Below, piece after piece: positions 45,001 through 53,139 of a stretch of DNA of 64,000 nt. Source of the stretch: Clostridium_AD sp050717635. GTDB lineage: Bacteria > Bacillota > Clostridia > Clostridiales > Clostridiaceae. The notes beneath the pieces were generated by a model, which saw nothing but the letters and a program-made list of their open reading frames with translations, did no database searches and was not told where the DNA came from. The first letter of the stretch is position 1. Every line of letters begins with the position of its first letter. Position numbers and translations under genes: made by a program. The DNA is taken from assembly GCF_050717635.1 (NCBI RefSeq), contig NZ_JBOITO010000020.1, forward strand, positions 62,001-126,000, read 5' to 3'.

Positions 45001-47469
45001 ATCTACCCTCTCTAACATGTTTTGAATTTTGTCAATGTAATGAACAGTCTTATCCATATTATTTCTACTTAAATACACTCCTGCCACTTTAATTAAGCTA
45101 TCAATTATATAGACGTGAAGTTCTGTGTTTTTTTTATACTTATCTATGGATAGATAGTACTTTATAGCTAAATCAATATGTCCTTCTTGTTCGTGTAAAT
45201 CCGCAAGATCCATAATAATCTTTATATTCTTAATGGGATCCCATGAATAATCCATAATAGATACTGCTTTAGCTAGATTTTTTATTGCATCACTTCTGTT
45301 TTTTAGTACCTTCATCTTTTCTGCATTTTCAATGCAATAATCTATAATCTTCCCCTTCTGATTTGATTTTTCTAAGTGATAAATTAATTCATCAATATAT
45401 TCTGTCCCCCCTTGTGTATATTGATGTTGAAGTAATTCCGCAGCCAATGTGTGCATAGTTTTTCTATGGTCATCACTGATTTCTTCGTACATAAGATTTT
45501 TAAGAAACTTATTGTAAAAATCAAATACAAAGCCTCTATCCTCTATTTTTTTACATAATACACCCGAAGAAACGAGTCCTTCAATATCGTTATCTATGTC
45601 TATATAATGATTTTCAATAAATCTTTTAATTATCTCTATAGAAACTGCACTTTTAAATATTGATATTGTTTTCAAAATATTATAATTAGTTTGTTCCATT
45701 TCTTTAATCTGGCTTAATAGTACTTCATGCATATCTGAGGGCATTATAAAATTAGAATGCTCTCCTTCCTTGGTCCAATATCCTTTCTCTTCATTTACAT
45801 ATATATATTTTTTGTTGAAAAAACTCTTTATAATTTCTTCAACAAATAATGGATTTCCCTTACTCTTTTCATAAATACTATCAGCTAATTTATAAGGTAT
45901 ATTAGGCATACTTAGAATGTTTTGAATCATTTTACCTACTTGTTTTTCGCCTAGCTCTTTTAAAAAAATATTGTTTACACCACTACTCCCAGATATATTT
46001 TTCGTAAATTCTGTAAACTTGTTATTTTGGATACATTCTCCATCACAGTAAGACATTATAACCATAATGTTTTTATTGGGTAGTTTTTTTCTTATAAGAT
46101 ATTCTATAAGTTCTATAGTAAAATCATCTGCCAAATGAAAATTATCGATAATTAACACTATAGGGATGTTATTTATACATTCTTCTATAAAACCTGTGGT
46201 TCTATTTATAAGCCTAAACTTTTCTTTGTCCCCACTTAAAGGTTCAGAAGGTATAATATTTTTTTCCCCTCGCAGTTCAGGTATGAATTTCACTAGTTCT
46301 GACTCATACCTTTCTAACACTTCTATTTCACATTCAGAAATAAATTGTTTTAATATATCTACAAGAGCCTTATTACTGTTTTTAGTGGAAGCATTCAGTA
46401 TAAAACTTTTATACACATTTACCTTATTAAGGGAAAGTCTATATTTTAATGCTTTAAGAAATCGTGTTTTTCCAATACCTGATTCCCCATGAATTAAAAT
46501 AGTAGAATTATAATTGTTTTTATTTTTAATAGATTCATAGATGTTGATAACTTTATCAATTTCTTCATCTCTACCTATCATTTTCAAATTAAAATTTAAT
46601 TTTTCTGTTTCTGCTTTTCTATTAGTTAAATAATTTTTATGAAAAAAAATATTTATATCAATTATCAGTTCAGTAATAGTTTCATATCTTTTTGAAACAT
46701 CAGTACAAATCATTTTTTTAATAATCTTTTTAATATTCACATTAAAATCTTCATCACTCTTAAATAATTCTTGAAATTCGAATTCATTAATGGGATTAAT
46801 TTCTTCATAAATAAAAAAATTATTATTTTTACTTTTAATATATATGATAACTAACAATATTCCTAGTGAATATATGTCACTAATATTACTAGTTTTTTTT
46901 CCTTCTAATAATTCTGGTGCTTTAAAATAATCCTCGTCATCTTCATCGTTCCAAAGACTATGTTTTTGTAGTTCAACCGTTGCAATGTCTTTAAATTTAA
47001 TTTTATATTTTTTACTGGATAAGTTATTTTCAATTAAAATATTAGATAAATTTATATCACCATATGTAAAACCTTTTAAATGCAGATAATTTATACTTTG
47101 ACAAATTTCTATAAATAAATTTAATAATTCTTCACTTTCCATATCACATACAATATCTAAAATACTAGAATTGTTTTCAATATACTCAGTTGTATAAAAA
47201 TAAACTTTTTCATCTAACTTTTTATTATCTAAAAGATTAACTAAATCAAAATCATATACCGATATTATATTTTTGCATTCTAAATTAGTTAAACTTATAA
47301 ATTCTTTGGTATATAATTCTATTAGTTCCTTTTCTATATATTCTAAATTAAGAATATTTAATTGTATAGTATCATAATTTTTTATTATGTCATTTACTAC
47401 ATAACTGGAAACTACCCTGTTTTGTTTTAAACATTTTACTATTCTATATCTATTGTTTATAATTTCCAT
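42025..47469 (-). CDS. Pseudokinase-STAND-TPR-GAF-GGDEF-GAF signalling protein
   Basis: 1814 residues from ATG 47469 (GAGGAA 9 bases upstream; a GTG nine bases earlier is less likely). Order: protein-kinase fold (about 5-280) with HRD-like YGDINLSN and DIYSLGILL; the VAIK Lys reads Asn (IQLNIL) and DFG reads DIA, so catalysis is doubtful. Then an AAA/STAND ATPase with Walker A GESGIGKT (about 328-335) and Walker B IVLIIDNFHLAD; TPR-like helices (about 790-1060); GAF (about 1325-1450); GGDEF domain with intact GGEEF (1557-1561) and inhibitory RxxD five residues before; C-terminal GAF (about 1680-1814). No membrane segment. It should make c-di-GMP under multi-input control. Confidence 0.9.
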   Translation of the reverse strand: MEIINNRYRIVKCLKQNRVVSSYVVNDIIKNYDTIQLNILNLEYIEKELIELYTKEFISLTNLECKNIISVYDFDLVNLLDNKKLDEKVYFYTTEYIENNSSILDIVCDMESEELLNLFIEICQSINYLHLKGFTYGDINLSNILIENNLSSKKYKIKFKDIATVELQKHSLWNDEDDEDYFKAPELLEGKKTSNISDIYSLGILLVIIYIKSKNNNFFIYEEINPINEFEFQELFKSDEDFNVNIKKIIKKMICTDVSKRYETITELIIDINIFFHKNYLTNRKAETEKLNFNLKMIGRDEEIDKVINIYESIKNKNNYNSTILIHGESGIGKTRFLKALKYRLSLNKVNVYKSFILNASTKNSNKALVDILKQFISECEIEVLERYESELVKFIPELRGEKNIIPSEPLSGDKEKFRLINRTTGFIEECINNIPIVLIIDNFHLADDFTIELIEYLIRKKLPNKNIMVIMSYCDGECIQNNKFTEFTKNISGSSGVNNIFLKELGEKQVGKMIQNILSMPNIPYKLADSIYEKSKGNPLFVEEIIKSFFNKKYIYVNEEKGYWTKEGEHSNFIMPSDMHEVLLSQIKEMEQTNYNILKTISIFKSAVSIEIIKRFIENHYIDIDNDIEGLVSSGVLCKKIEDRGFVFDFYNKFLKNLMYEEISDDHRKTMHTLAAELLQHQYTQGGTEYIDELIYHLEKSNQKGKIIDYCIENAEKMKVLKNRSDAIKNLAKAVSIMDYSWDPIKNIKIIMDLADLHEQEGHIDLAIKYYLSIDKYKKNTELHVYIIDSLIKVAGVYLSRNNMDKTVHYIDKIQNMLERVDYLSGELKCQGILASVYDIRQEYEKVQAISNKCIKLCIGEYEELIPIFYNHKGLVYLRSGKADEAYTIFKKNIEVCNKYNNINVLIKSLNNIGVIYGDYYQNDDEAIKYFLKIKDICEKSNMSSSEVDALINIGATYFSKEQYKISLQYFVEALEKCKKYDYESKVFYCYISLAGVYLKLGDYANAVNYYERCNKELENYPDQGKDIGEFYFLASKINYKLGDLQKAQFYIQKSLYLYENDECIFKWQAQALNQYIMLHLRENEGNIDENIQNVITIASKISSIENRLNIFYDIIIFLYENGKKEYISIIHSEISKIDIDIKDNRVYVKKLYVDGLIEKKKSIKFLKEAIEYSKKYKGIDIYWKIYTSIGDYYFDKKDYLYAVIYYFEACGMLKDIIFQLPAKYRLSYIKLNNGLMPFNSFLAINNYYKSNKDSEILEFKPVTVSDEKGLLYLLEQVNHKDILKNKNFIKAIKKIYSSSLRDDIHDISDVLENLGEDNAKNLELIIDYLSYITLATRGTIIIMDNDKEYKVIAASDRKTELPQNQEELTKMFGREKPVLVMDAAIEQNMNGDANSIHNTLKASICIPIVMGNISENGFMKNERRKNTQGTKQVIGYVYIESQRVLNNLNSDSMKKCMELSKVIGIIIEKYKLRLSASIDKLTGTLTRKYLEEALDEQVELSSQTGGKFSLIMYDLDHFKMVNDKFGHRTGDYALKKVCAIVMNNLRDTDIVGRYGGEEFIVILPDTDICDAEIVAEKLRYKIEDEKILDNRRDVTVSLGVAAYPIHGEWQDELVERVDQALYVAKERGRNRYSVWNSEFSKKAKRTDRLTGIISGNAIQDHRNVLAMIELIELINVNTSREDKIYSLLGRIIEITEAQKGMLFIMDDENIIQKYSRVNFKNEWVDTNAYNENIIKSVIFNKQGVFKIDWDTITEYDRVTGAPNWQSVVAIPLIQGDIVKGVLYLTESTTIKEFGFEDFNFVNTLGKIIVPIL

Positions 47470-47599
47470 TATAATCACTTCCTCAATTTCAATTAAATAT
47501 ATACCATTTTATTTAAATATTACACTTATGTATCATTATAACAAATTTTATTTGATTTTGTCTTGTTTTCTTATGAAAGGTCAAATATAACTACTAAAA

Positions 47600-47623
47600 C
47601 AACATTTATAATAATGTTGTTAC
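47600..47623. other. Palindrome in divergent region
   Basis: AACAACATT and AATGTTGTT form a 9-bp inverted repeat in the 237-bp gap between the giant gene (minus) and the chagasin-like gene (plus). It could be a weak operator; there is no U-tract. The rest of the gap shows AT-rich promoter candidates only. Confidence 0.35.
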
Positions 47624-47706
47624 ATGGATAAAATAAATTATTTTACAAAGACTAGTAATAGACATAATTTTTTTCAATACTCAGTTGCTTTAAGGAGAGT
47701 GATTAC

Positions 47707-48051
47707 TTGGATATAGAATATGATGATTTTAAATTAAATGCTATTGTTTTGAGCCATGAACTTATAAACATTATCCATTTAAATGATAATATAATTATAG
47801 AACTTACAGAATCTCCTTCTACAGGCTATTGCTGGTTTTATACAGTATCTGATCTTTCTATTATTTCCTTAGAAGAGAAAAAAATATATGATTTTAACAA
47901 ACCAAATATAATAGGAGGAACGATTCAAATTATTTGGAAATTCAAGTGCATAACTACTGGCCAATGTAAAATACACTTTTCTTATTATAAAAGTTGGAAA
48001 AAAGATTTTTTCCCCTTAGATGAATATATATATATAATTAAAGTGGAATAG
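47707..48051 (+). CDS. Chagasin-like (I42) protease inhibitor
   Basis: 114 residues, TTG start with AAGGAGAG upstream and a terminator after the stop. The three loops of the chagasin family are recognisable: SPSTGYCWFY for the N-P-T-T-G loop (residues 37-46), IIGGTIQIIW for the GxGG loop (about 69-78), and YYKSWKK for the RPW loop. Chagasins block papain-like cysteine peptidases. There is no signal peptide, unusual for an inhibitor, so an intracellular target is implied. No papain-like peptidase is in the window. Confidence 0.7.
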   Translation: MDIEYDDFKLNAIVLSHELINIIHLNDNIIIELTESPSTGYCWFYTVSDLSIISLEEKKIYDFNKPNIIGGTIQIIWKFKCITTGQCKIHFSYYKSWKKDFFPLDEYIYIIKVE

Positions 48052-48069
48052 TAAGTATAGAATGAAAAT

Positions 48070-48103
48070 TTAAAAATACCCCCTATTTATGGGAGTATTT
48101 TTA
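48070..48103. terminator. Bidirectional terminator
   Basis: AAAAATACxCCC and GGGxGTATTTTT pair over about 12 bp with one mismatch, between the convergent chagasin-like and methionine aminopeptidase genes. Both flanks are A- or T-rich. Confidence 0.75.
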
Positions 48104-48118
48104 ATAGATTATACAATT

Positions 48119-48982
48119 TTAAGTTAGTATCTCATACCCTGTTTCAGTAATCAGTATGGTATGTTCCCACTGAGAAGACAATGAACCATCCACTGTAACT
48201 GCTGTCCAGTCATCTTCAAGCACATCTGATTCCGGACTGCCCATATTAATCATAGGCTCAATTGTAAATGTCATATTAGGAAGTAGTATCATACCCTCTC
48301 CCTTTTTACCTATATGAGGCACAAAAGGTTCTTCATGAAACTCCACTCCAACACCATGCCCACCGTAGTCATATACCACGGAATACCCATGACTTTCTGC
48401 ATGCTCCTGAATAACACATGCTATATCCCCAAGGGTGTTATATGGTTTTACTTGTTCTATGCCAAGATCTAGACATTCCTTTGAAACACGTACTAAATCT
48501 GATACTTCTTTAGAAACTTTCCCAATCATAAACATTCTGCTGGCATCACCGTAATAGCCCTCTAATATACATGTCACATCTACATTGATTATATCGCCAT
48601 CCACTAGTATTGTGTCATCAGGTATACCATGGCATATTACATCATTTATCGATGTACATACGCTCTTTGGAAACCCCGAATAACCAAGCGGTGCAGGATA
48701 TGCATTATGTGCAATAGTATATTCATGTACCCACGTATTTATATCATTTGTGGTTATTCCTGCTTTAATTTTTTCAGAAACCATATCAAGTATCTCATGT
48801 GTTAATTTACTGCTTTTTCTAATACCATCTATTTGCTCCTCTGTTTTCATAATGTCTCTAGGTATCTTATATCCTACTTTTTTCTCTATATTACTTATAA
48901 ACGTATCCTGTTCCATGTGACATTTTTTGTATTTCTTACCACTACCACACCAACAAATATCATTTCGTTCTAATTTGTTCAT
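48119..48982 (-). CDS. map: Methionine aminopeptidase with N-terminal SEC-C motif
   Basis: Removes initiator Met. 287 residues from ATG 48982 (GGGAGG upstream; the longer frame adds ten leader codons). The N-terminal SEC-C zinc motif ICWCGSGKKYKKCH (about 9-22) is fused to a type I MAP core with metal ligands in VDGDIINVDV, GYYGDASRMF, GGHGVGVEFHEEP, FTIEPM and QWEHTILIT. MAPs with such N-terminal zinc motifs (MAP type Ia/c) bind ribosomes through them. A second map in the ribosomal operon is common in clostridia; this may be the accessory copy. Confidence 0.93.
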   Translation of the reverse strand: MNKLERNDICWCGSGKKYKKCHMEQDTFISNIEKKVGYKIPRDIMKTEEQIDGIRKSSKLTHEILDMVSEKIKAGITTNDINTWVHEYTIAHNAYPAPLGYSGFPKSVCTSINDVICHGIPDDTILVDGDIINVDVTCILEGYYGDASRMFMIGKVSKEVSDLVRVSKECLDLGIEQVKPYNTLGDIACVIQEHAESHGYSVVYDYGGHGVGVEFHEEPFVPHIGKKGEGMILLPNMTFTIEPMINMGSPESDVLEDDWTAVTVDGSLSSQWEHTILITETGYEILT

Positions 48983-49134
48983 TATATTTTCCTCCCAATT
49001 GAAATTATTCAAAACATCAATTTCATTGATGATTCACCCTTCATTATAGTTTATAATTTCAATTATTCAAACTTATATCCATTTTTTTTATAAATCACTT
49101 TAAAATAATCATATAGCATCTTAGTTGTACTAAT

Positions 49135-50460
49135 TTAATTCATAACTTCCTGCACCTTATGCTCTAATATTTCGCTATTCTCGCCTATTAAAATCTGAGT
49201 GTTTTTAGATGAATTTGAAGCTCTCCATACTTCTATATCATCGTTAAGATTATATTTCCCTTTACTTGCCAGTGCATCACCCAGTGGTAGAATTTCAAAT
49301 ACCAATTCACTATTATTCCTGTATTTATTCACCCAAGTCGGAATATAAGATACTGCACTTATTATAATTTCATCTGATGACACTCTTTTCACAATATCTA
49401 TATTTACTATTATACCATCCTCAGTATATCTATTATCAGTATATTCATATCTCTGATTTGATATAAAATTACCCATAGAATAAACCACAAGAGACCTTTT
49501 CCCTGTTTTTTCTGAGGTTATAAATTCAATAGGTTGAATTACATGTGGATGACTTCCTAAAATAACATCTACTCCAAAATCACATAATTTATTTGCAATA
49601 CTAATCTGATGAACATTAGGCTTTCTTTCATATTCATTTCCCCAATGAATAATAAAAATTATTGCCTCTGCACCTTGTTTTTTCATTTCATATATTTGAA
49701 CTTTGATTTTATTTAAATCCTCCTCAATATGCTCATAACTAAAAGTATTTATTAGATTTGTAACCTCACCAGGTATTTTTATTGCATTCAGCGTTTTGTC
49801 ATTTCCACTCCTTGGTGTTTCATAACTATAGCTTATAACTCCTATCTTTATCCCTTTTACATCCTGTATTATGTATGGCTTCTCATTTAAATTTTCTCTT
49901 GTTCCTATAGCTTTAAGGTTTCTCTTTTGAATCTCAGCTAAAGTACTAAAAACCCCCTCACTGCCCCTATCAATAGTATGATTATTAGCTGTAGATAAAA
50001 TATCAAAGCCACAAACTTTTATAGCATCTACTAAACTACTAGGTGAGTTAAAGAGTGGATATCCTGTATATTTTTTATCTTCGCCAGCTAAGGTAGTTTC
50101 TAAATTTGCAAGAGCAATATCTGCTGATTCTATATGTGATTTCACATATTTAAAATTATTGTAAAAACTGTACTTTCCTATTGCCTTATTGTACTGAGCT
50201 TTTAGCTGTTCTTCATGAACTATTATATCACCAACCGCTACAATACTAACTTCAATATCGCTAGCGTCTTTAACATCTTTAATCTCTTTAGTAACTTCTA
50301 TTTTTTTACTATCCTGAGTAATATTTTTAACCTCTTGTATTTTAACCTCTACCTTTTTATTACTAGTATAATTGTCATCCTGGATATTAATAATTATTGT
50401 ACTGATAATGGTAGCTATAAAAATACATATCACTACCCATATTTTAATTGACTTTTTCAT
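49135..50460 (-). CDS. CapA-family (PGA_cap) metallophosphatase-like protein
   Basis: 441 residues. One N-terminal membrane helix (about 6-25) followed by a charged linker, then the PGA_cap domain from about residue 70: VSIVAVGDIIVHEEQL, ALANLETTLAG, STANNHTIDRG, IIFIIHWGNEYERKPN and LGSHPHVIQPIE, the usual metal-binding set. Members occur in poly-gamma-glutamate capsule loci, but most free-standing clostridial copies have unknown function. No capB or capC is nearby, so capsule synthesis is not supported. Confidence 0.88.
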   Translation of the reverse strand: MKKSIKIWVVICIFIATIISTIIINIQDDNYTSNKKVEVKIQEVKNITQDSKKIEVTKEIKDVKDASDIEVSIVAVGDIIVHEEQLKAQYNKAIGKYSFYNNFKYVKSHIESADIALANLETTLAGEDKKYTGYPLFNSPSSLVDAIKVCGFDILSTANNHTIDRGSEGVFSTLAEIQKRNLKAIGTRENLNEKPYIIQDVKGIKIGVISYSYETPRSGNDKTLNAIKIPGEVTNLINTFSYEHIEEDLNKIKVQIYEMKKQGAEAIIFIIHWGNEYERKPNVHQISIANKLCDFGVDVILGSHPHVIQPIEFITSEKTGKRSLVVYSMGNFISNQRYEYTDNRYTEDGIIVNIDIVKRVSSDEIIISAVSYIPTWVNKYRNNSELVFEILPLGDALASKGKYNLNDDIEVWRASNSSKNTQILIGENSEILEHKVQEVMN

Positions 50461-50767
50461 ACAATATCACCACTTTACATATTAATTAGATAAATTTAAT
50501 ACACATATTATACCATTTTTTATAACATATGTGTTATTATACCAATTAAACCTCCACCTTTATTCCCCTAATATTGTATTTTTTATTATTAAATGCGCCA
50601 TATAATTATATACAAAATTAAATATTATGTTGCATTAATGTTATTTTTGATTAATAGTTGAAATTCTATCCATAATAGTATAAAGTATATTTATATATTT
50701 ATTAAATTTTGTTTATATATGGTTATTTTATATGCCAGTTTTTTTAAACTTTAAGGATGGTGTGCTT
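50461..50767. other. Divergent intergenic region, capA-like / HD-GYP
   Basis: About 307 bp, very AT-rich. The only reasonable plus-strand promoter is TTGATT (50647-50652), 18-bp spacer, CATAAT (50671-50676). I see no riboswitch-like structure or clear repeat. Confidence 0.4.
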
Positions 50768-51886
50768 ATGAGGTTTGTACCATTAGAATTTGCAAAACCA
50801 GGAAATTGTTTGGCTAAAACTATTTTTGATAATAACGGAAGAATTCTTTTAAGAGAAGGTGTTATTTTAACCGAAATTTTTTTGATACGTATTAAACGTT
50901 TACAAATTTACTCTTTATATATTAATGATGAATACAGTGACACTGTAATAGAGGATGTAATAAAACCCGAGTTACGACAAACTGCTATCAAAGCTATAAA
51001 AGATGCCTTTTATAGCTTTGAAAAATACAGTTTATATTCTGATAATACAAATTTTAATAATAAAAAGTTTGCATTAGAGAAGCATGTATATTTTGAATCT
51101 ATAGGAGGTATTGCTAAAAATATAATTGATGAAATCCTAAGCAAAAAAAATGTAATGATTAATCTAGTAGATATTAAAAGTATGGATAATTATACCTACC
51201 AGCATAGTGTAAATGTGGCTATAATATCTCTAGTCCTTGGTGTACAATTGCAACTAAATCAAAATGATCTTTACACATTATGCATGGGTGCTCTTATACA
51301 TGACATAGGTAAAACTCTTATCCCCAAAAATATACTGTTAAAGCCTGGCCCCTTAAATGATGAAGAGCTTAAAACTATAAAAACACATACTACAAAAGGC
51401 TATGATTATTTAAAAGGTTGTCTAGATATATCTGCTCCCAGTAGAATTGTAGCTCTTCAGCATCATGAGCGATATGATGGAAAAGGCTATCCAGATAGTA
51501 TGAAAGATAAATCTATAAGTAGATTTGCTAGAATGGTTGCTATTGCAGATGTTTATGATGCACTTACTTCGGACAGGCCCTATAGAAAAGCTATGAGTCC
51601 TAATGATGCTGTTGAATATATACTTTCCCATGGTGACACTCAATTTGATTATGAAATGGTTAAGGCATTTTCTAAGGCGATAGTTCCTTACACTCCTGGA
51701 ACTATCGTAAAACTTAGTACTGGTGATATTTGTGTGGTAACAGATGTATTCCCTAACTTTGCTTTAAGACCGCAAGTAAAAGTTATAAAAAAAGGACCCA
51801 ATGCTAATGCACAAGCAGTGGGCACAATTATTTCACTTGTAGAGCAACTTGGTATCGTAATCAAAAATATAGAATTTGCTATTTAA
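50768..51886 (+). CDS. HD-GYP c-di-GMP phosphodiesterase
   Basis: 372 residues from ATG 50768, preceded by AAGGATGGTG; an upstream ATG has no ribosome site. The HD motif is IHDIGKTLIPKNILLKPGPL with H178 and D179, and the GYP motif is HHERYDGKGYP (from H232), so it should open c-di-GMP to pGpG/GMP. The N-terminal 100 residues hold a DUF3391-like segment (LAKTIFDNNGRILLREGVIL). No membrane anchor. It opposes the giant GGDEF protein 3 kb away. Confidence 0.92.
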   Translation: MRFVPLEFAKPGNCLAKTIFDNNGRILLREGVILTEIFLIRIKRLQIYSLYINDEYSDTVIEDVIKPELRQTAIKAIKDAFYSFEKYSLYSDNTNFNNKKFALEKHVYFESIGGIAKNIIDEILSKKNVMINLVDIKSMDNYTYQHSVNVAIISLVLGVQLQLNQNDLYTLCMGALIHDIGKTLIPKNILLKPGPLNDEELKTIKTHTTKGYDYLKGCLDISAPSRIVALQHHERYDGKGYPDSMKDKSISRFARMVAIADVYDALTSDRPYRKAMSPNDAVEYILSHGDTQFDYEMVKAFSKAIVPYTPGTIVKLSTGDICVVTDVFPNFALRPQVKVIKKGPNANAQAVGTIISLVEQLGIVIKNIEFAI

Positions 51887-51888
51887 CG

Positions 51889-51930
51889 TCATAAAAGGAT
51901 ATTCTGAAATTCCAGAATATCCTTTTATGA
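51889..51930. terminator. Bidirectional terminator
   Basis: TCATAAAAGGATATTCTG (51889-51906) and CAGAATATCCTTTTATGA (51913-51930) pair perfectly over 18 bp, between the convergent HD-GYP gene and the small SOS-type gene. Confidence 0.9.
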
Positions 51931-51970
51931 TAAAAAAGCTGATGCATCTTAACTTATTACCTATTATGTA

Positions 51971-52228
51971 TTAAATAACCACTTTTAGAGTACCATATCT
52001 ATTAGCCCCTGCATTAGCTACAAGATTATTATTAGCTATCTGCGCCGCTTCTTCTATGTTTTTAGCTTTAAACATTATAGTTCCACCATTTCTATTGTAC
52101 CTTCCTCCACAAATTAAATACTTAGAAGGATGACTAGTCTTTTCAGTACTTGCAGTATAAATTATTTGTAAACTATCATTACCCTCTTGTGAATAATTAA
52201 TCTTAACCAATAAATCCTTATTTTCCAT
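51971..52228 (-). CDS. 85-residue uncharacterised protein with LexA-type promoter
   Basis: I do not recognise a family. Soluble, mixed alpha/beta: an N-terminal half (MENKDLLVKINYSQEGND) rich in beta, then GGRYNRNGGTIMFKAKNIEE, an Ala/Asn-rich helix and a final strand (YGTLKVVI). No signal peptide or membrane segment. ATG with GGGGGT upstream, preceded by a CCACTTTAGTGG palindrome. Transcription should begin near 52357 from a near-consensus promoter whose spacer holds a LexA box, giving an mRNA leader of about 130 nt. DNA-damage induction is therefore predicted; the activity is unknown. Confidence 0.8.
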   Translation of the reverse strand: MENKDLLVKINYSQEGNDSLQIIYTASTEKTSHPSKYLICGGRYNRNGGTIMFKAKNIEEAAQIANNNLVANAGANRYGTLKVVI

Positions 52229-52246
52229 TTGTTTACCCCCAATAAT

Positions 52247-52258
52247 CCACTAAAGTGG
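52247..52258 (-). promoter_or_regulatory. Palindrome beside ribosome-binding site
   Basis: CCACTTTAGTGG, a 5-bp stem with a 2-nt loop; too tight to fold well as RNA, so more likely a protein site in DNA. It lies about 10 bp before the Shine-Dalgarno of the 85-residue gene. Confidence 0.35.
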
Positions 52259-52363
52259 TCGTTTAAAATCAAAACCTATCTGTTAATTCAAACTACTATA
52301 AAATATTATAACTATATATTTAAAATACTTTTCAGGTATTTTTATTGTTAATACTATAGTCAT

Positions 52364-52392
52364 ATTATAGCGAACATTTGTTCGTAAGTCAA
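52364..52392 (-). promoter_or_regulatory. Sigma-A promoter carrying a LexA (SOS) box
   Basis: The minus strand reads TTGACT (52387-52392), a spacer of exactly 17 bp, and TATAAT (52364-52369). The spacer contains CGAACAAATGTTCG (52371-52384), which matches the Gram-positive LexA/DinR box CGAACRNRYGTTYG at nearly all positions. LexA bound there would block RNA polymerase. The next gene on that strand is the 85-residue protein, 143 bp from the box. Confidence 0.85.
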
Positions 52393-52422
52393 TAGATTTT
52401 AAGGTCTTTAAAAAAATAAAGA

Positions 52423-52446
52423 CTTAGGGTATTTTTATACCCTAAG
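52423..52446 (-). terminator. Terminator after response regulator
   Basis: CTTAGGGTA pairs with TACCCTAAG (9 bp) overlapping the last codons of the regulator, and the minus strand then reads TCTTTATTTTTTT. Confidence 0.85.
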
Positions 52447-53130
52447 CCTGTAGCCACTTCCCCAAACAGTTTCAATATATTGAGGTTCAGATGTAGATGC
52501 TTCAATTTTTTCTCTAACTCTTGCTATATGCACTGTAACAGTTGCAGTATCTGAAAGTGCATCAAATCCCCAAATTTTTTCAAATAATTCATCTTTGCTA
52601 AATACCCTATTAGGATTCTCAGCTAGATACAATAATATCTCAAATTCCTTTTGAGTTAAATTTACTTCAGCACTATTTATAAATACCTGCCTCCATTCTT
52701 TCTTTATTTCTAGCCCTCTTATTATAATTGTGTTACTTTTAATTGGAGTTATAAATTTATTTTTTATCCTTTCATAATTTCTTATATGTGATTTTACTCT
52801 AGCCACAAGCTCACTAGGATTAAAAGGCTTTGTAATATAGTCATCTGCACCAAGGCTGAGCCCTTTTATTTTATCTATATCTTCTTTTTTTGCTGATACT
52901 AATAATACTGGAATGTCCTTATCATCTTGCAAACTACGCAAAATAGTATATCCATCTATTTTGGGGAGCATAACATCAAGAATCAATAAGTCAAAACCTT
53001 TTGTCTTTAATGCATTTAACCCATCAACTCCATTACTACATATTTTAACTTCAAAGCCTTCAAGCTCTAAATAATCTTTTTCAAGTTCTGCGATACTTAA
53101 ATCATCTTCAACAATTAAAATCTTTTTCAT
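52435..53130 (-). CDS. OmpR-family response regulator
   Basis: 231 residues. Receiver domain with the phospho-acceptor D52 in LLILDVMLPK, acidic pair E8/D9/D10 in VEDD, and K in FNPSELVARV region. C-terminal winged-helix DNA-binding domain with KEFEILLYLAENPNRVFSKD and VTVHIARVREKIE. It sits 9 bp after its kinase in an operon with an ABC transporter and a secreted protein, likely its target or input. Confidence 0.95.
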   Translation of the reverse strand: MKKILIVEDDLSIAELEKDYLELEGFEVKICSNGVDGLNALKTKGFDLLILDVMLPKIDGYTILRSLQDDKDIPVLLVSAKKEDIDKIKGLSLGADDYITKPFNPSELVARVKSHIRNYERIKNKFITPIKSNTIIIRGLEIKKEWRQVFINSAEVNLTQKEFEILLYLAENPNRVFSKDELFEKIWGFDALSDTATVTVHIARVREKIEASTSEPQYIETVWGSGYRLRV

Positions 53131-53139
53131 AATATCCCT

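Noticed and set aside
49135..50460. Poly-gamma-glutamate capsule locus
   Set aside because: The CapA-like gene stands alone; capB, capC and capD are absent, so a capsule locus cannot be claimed.
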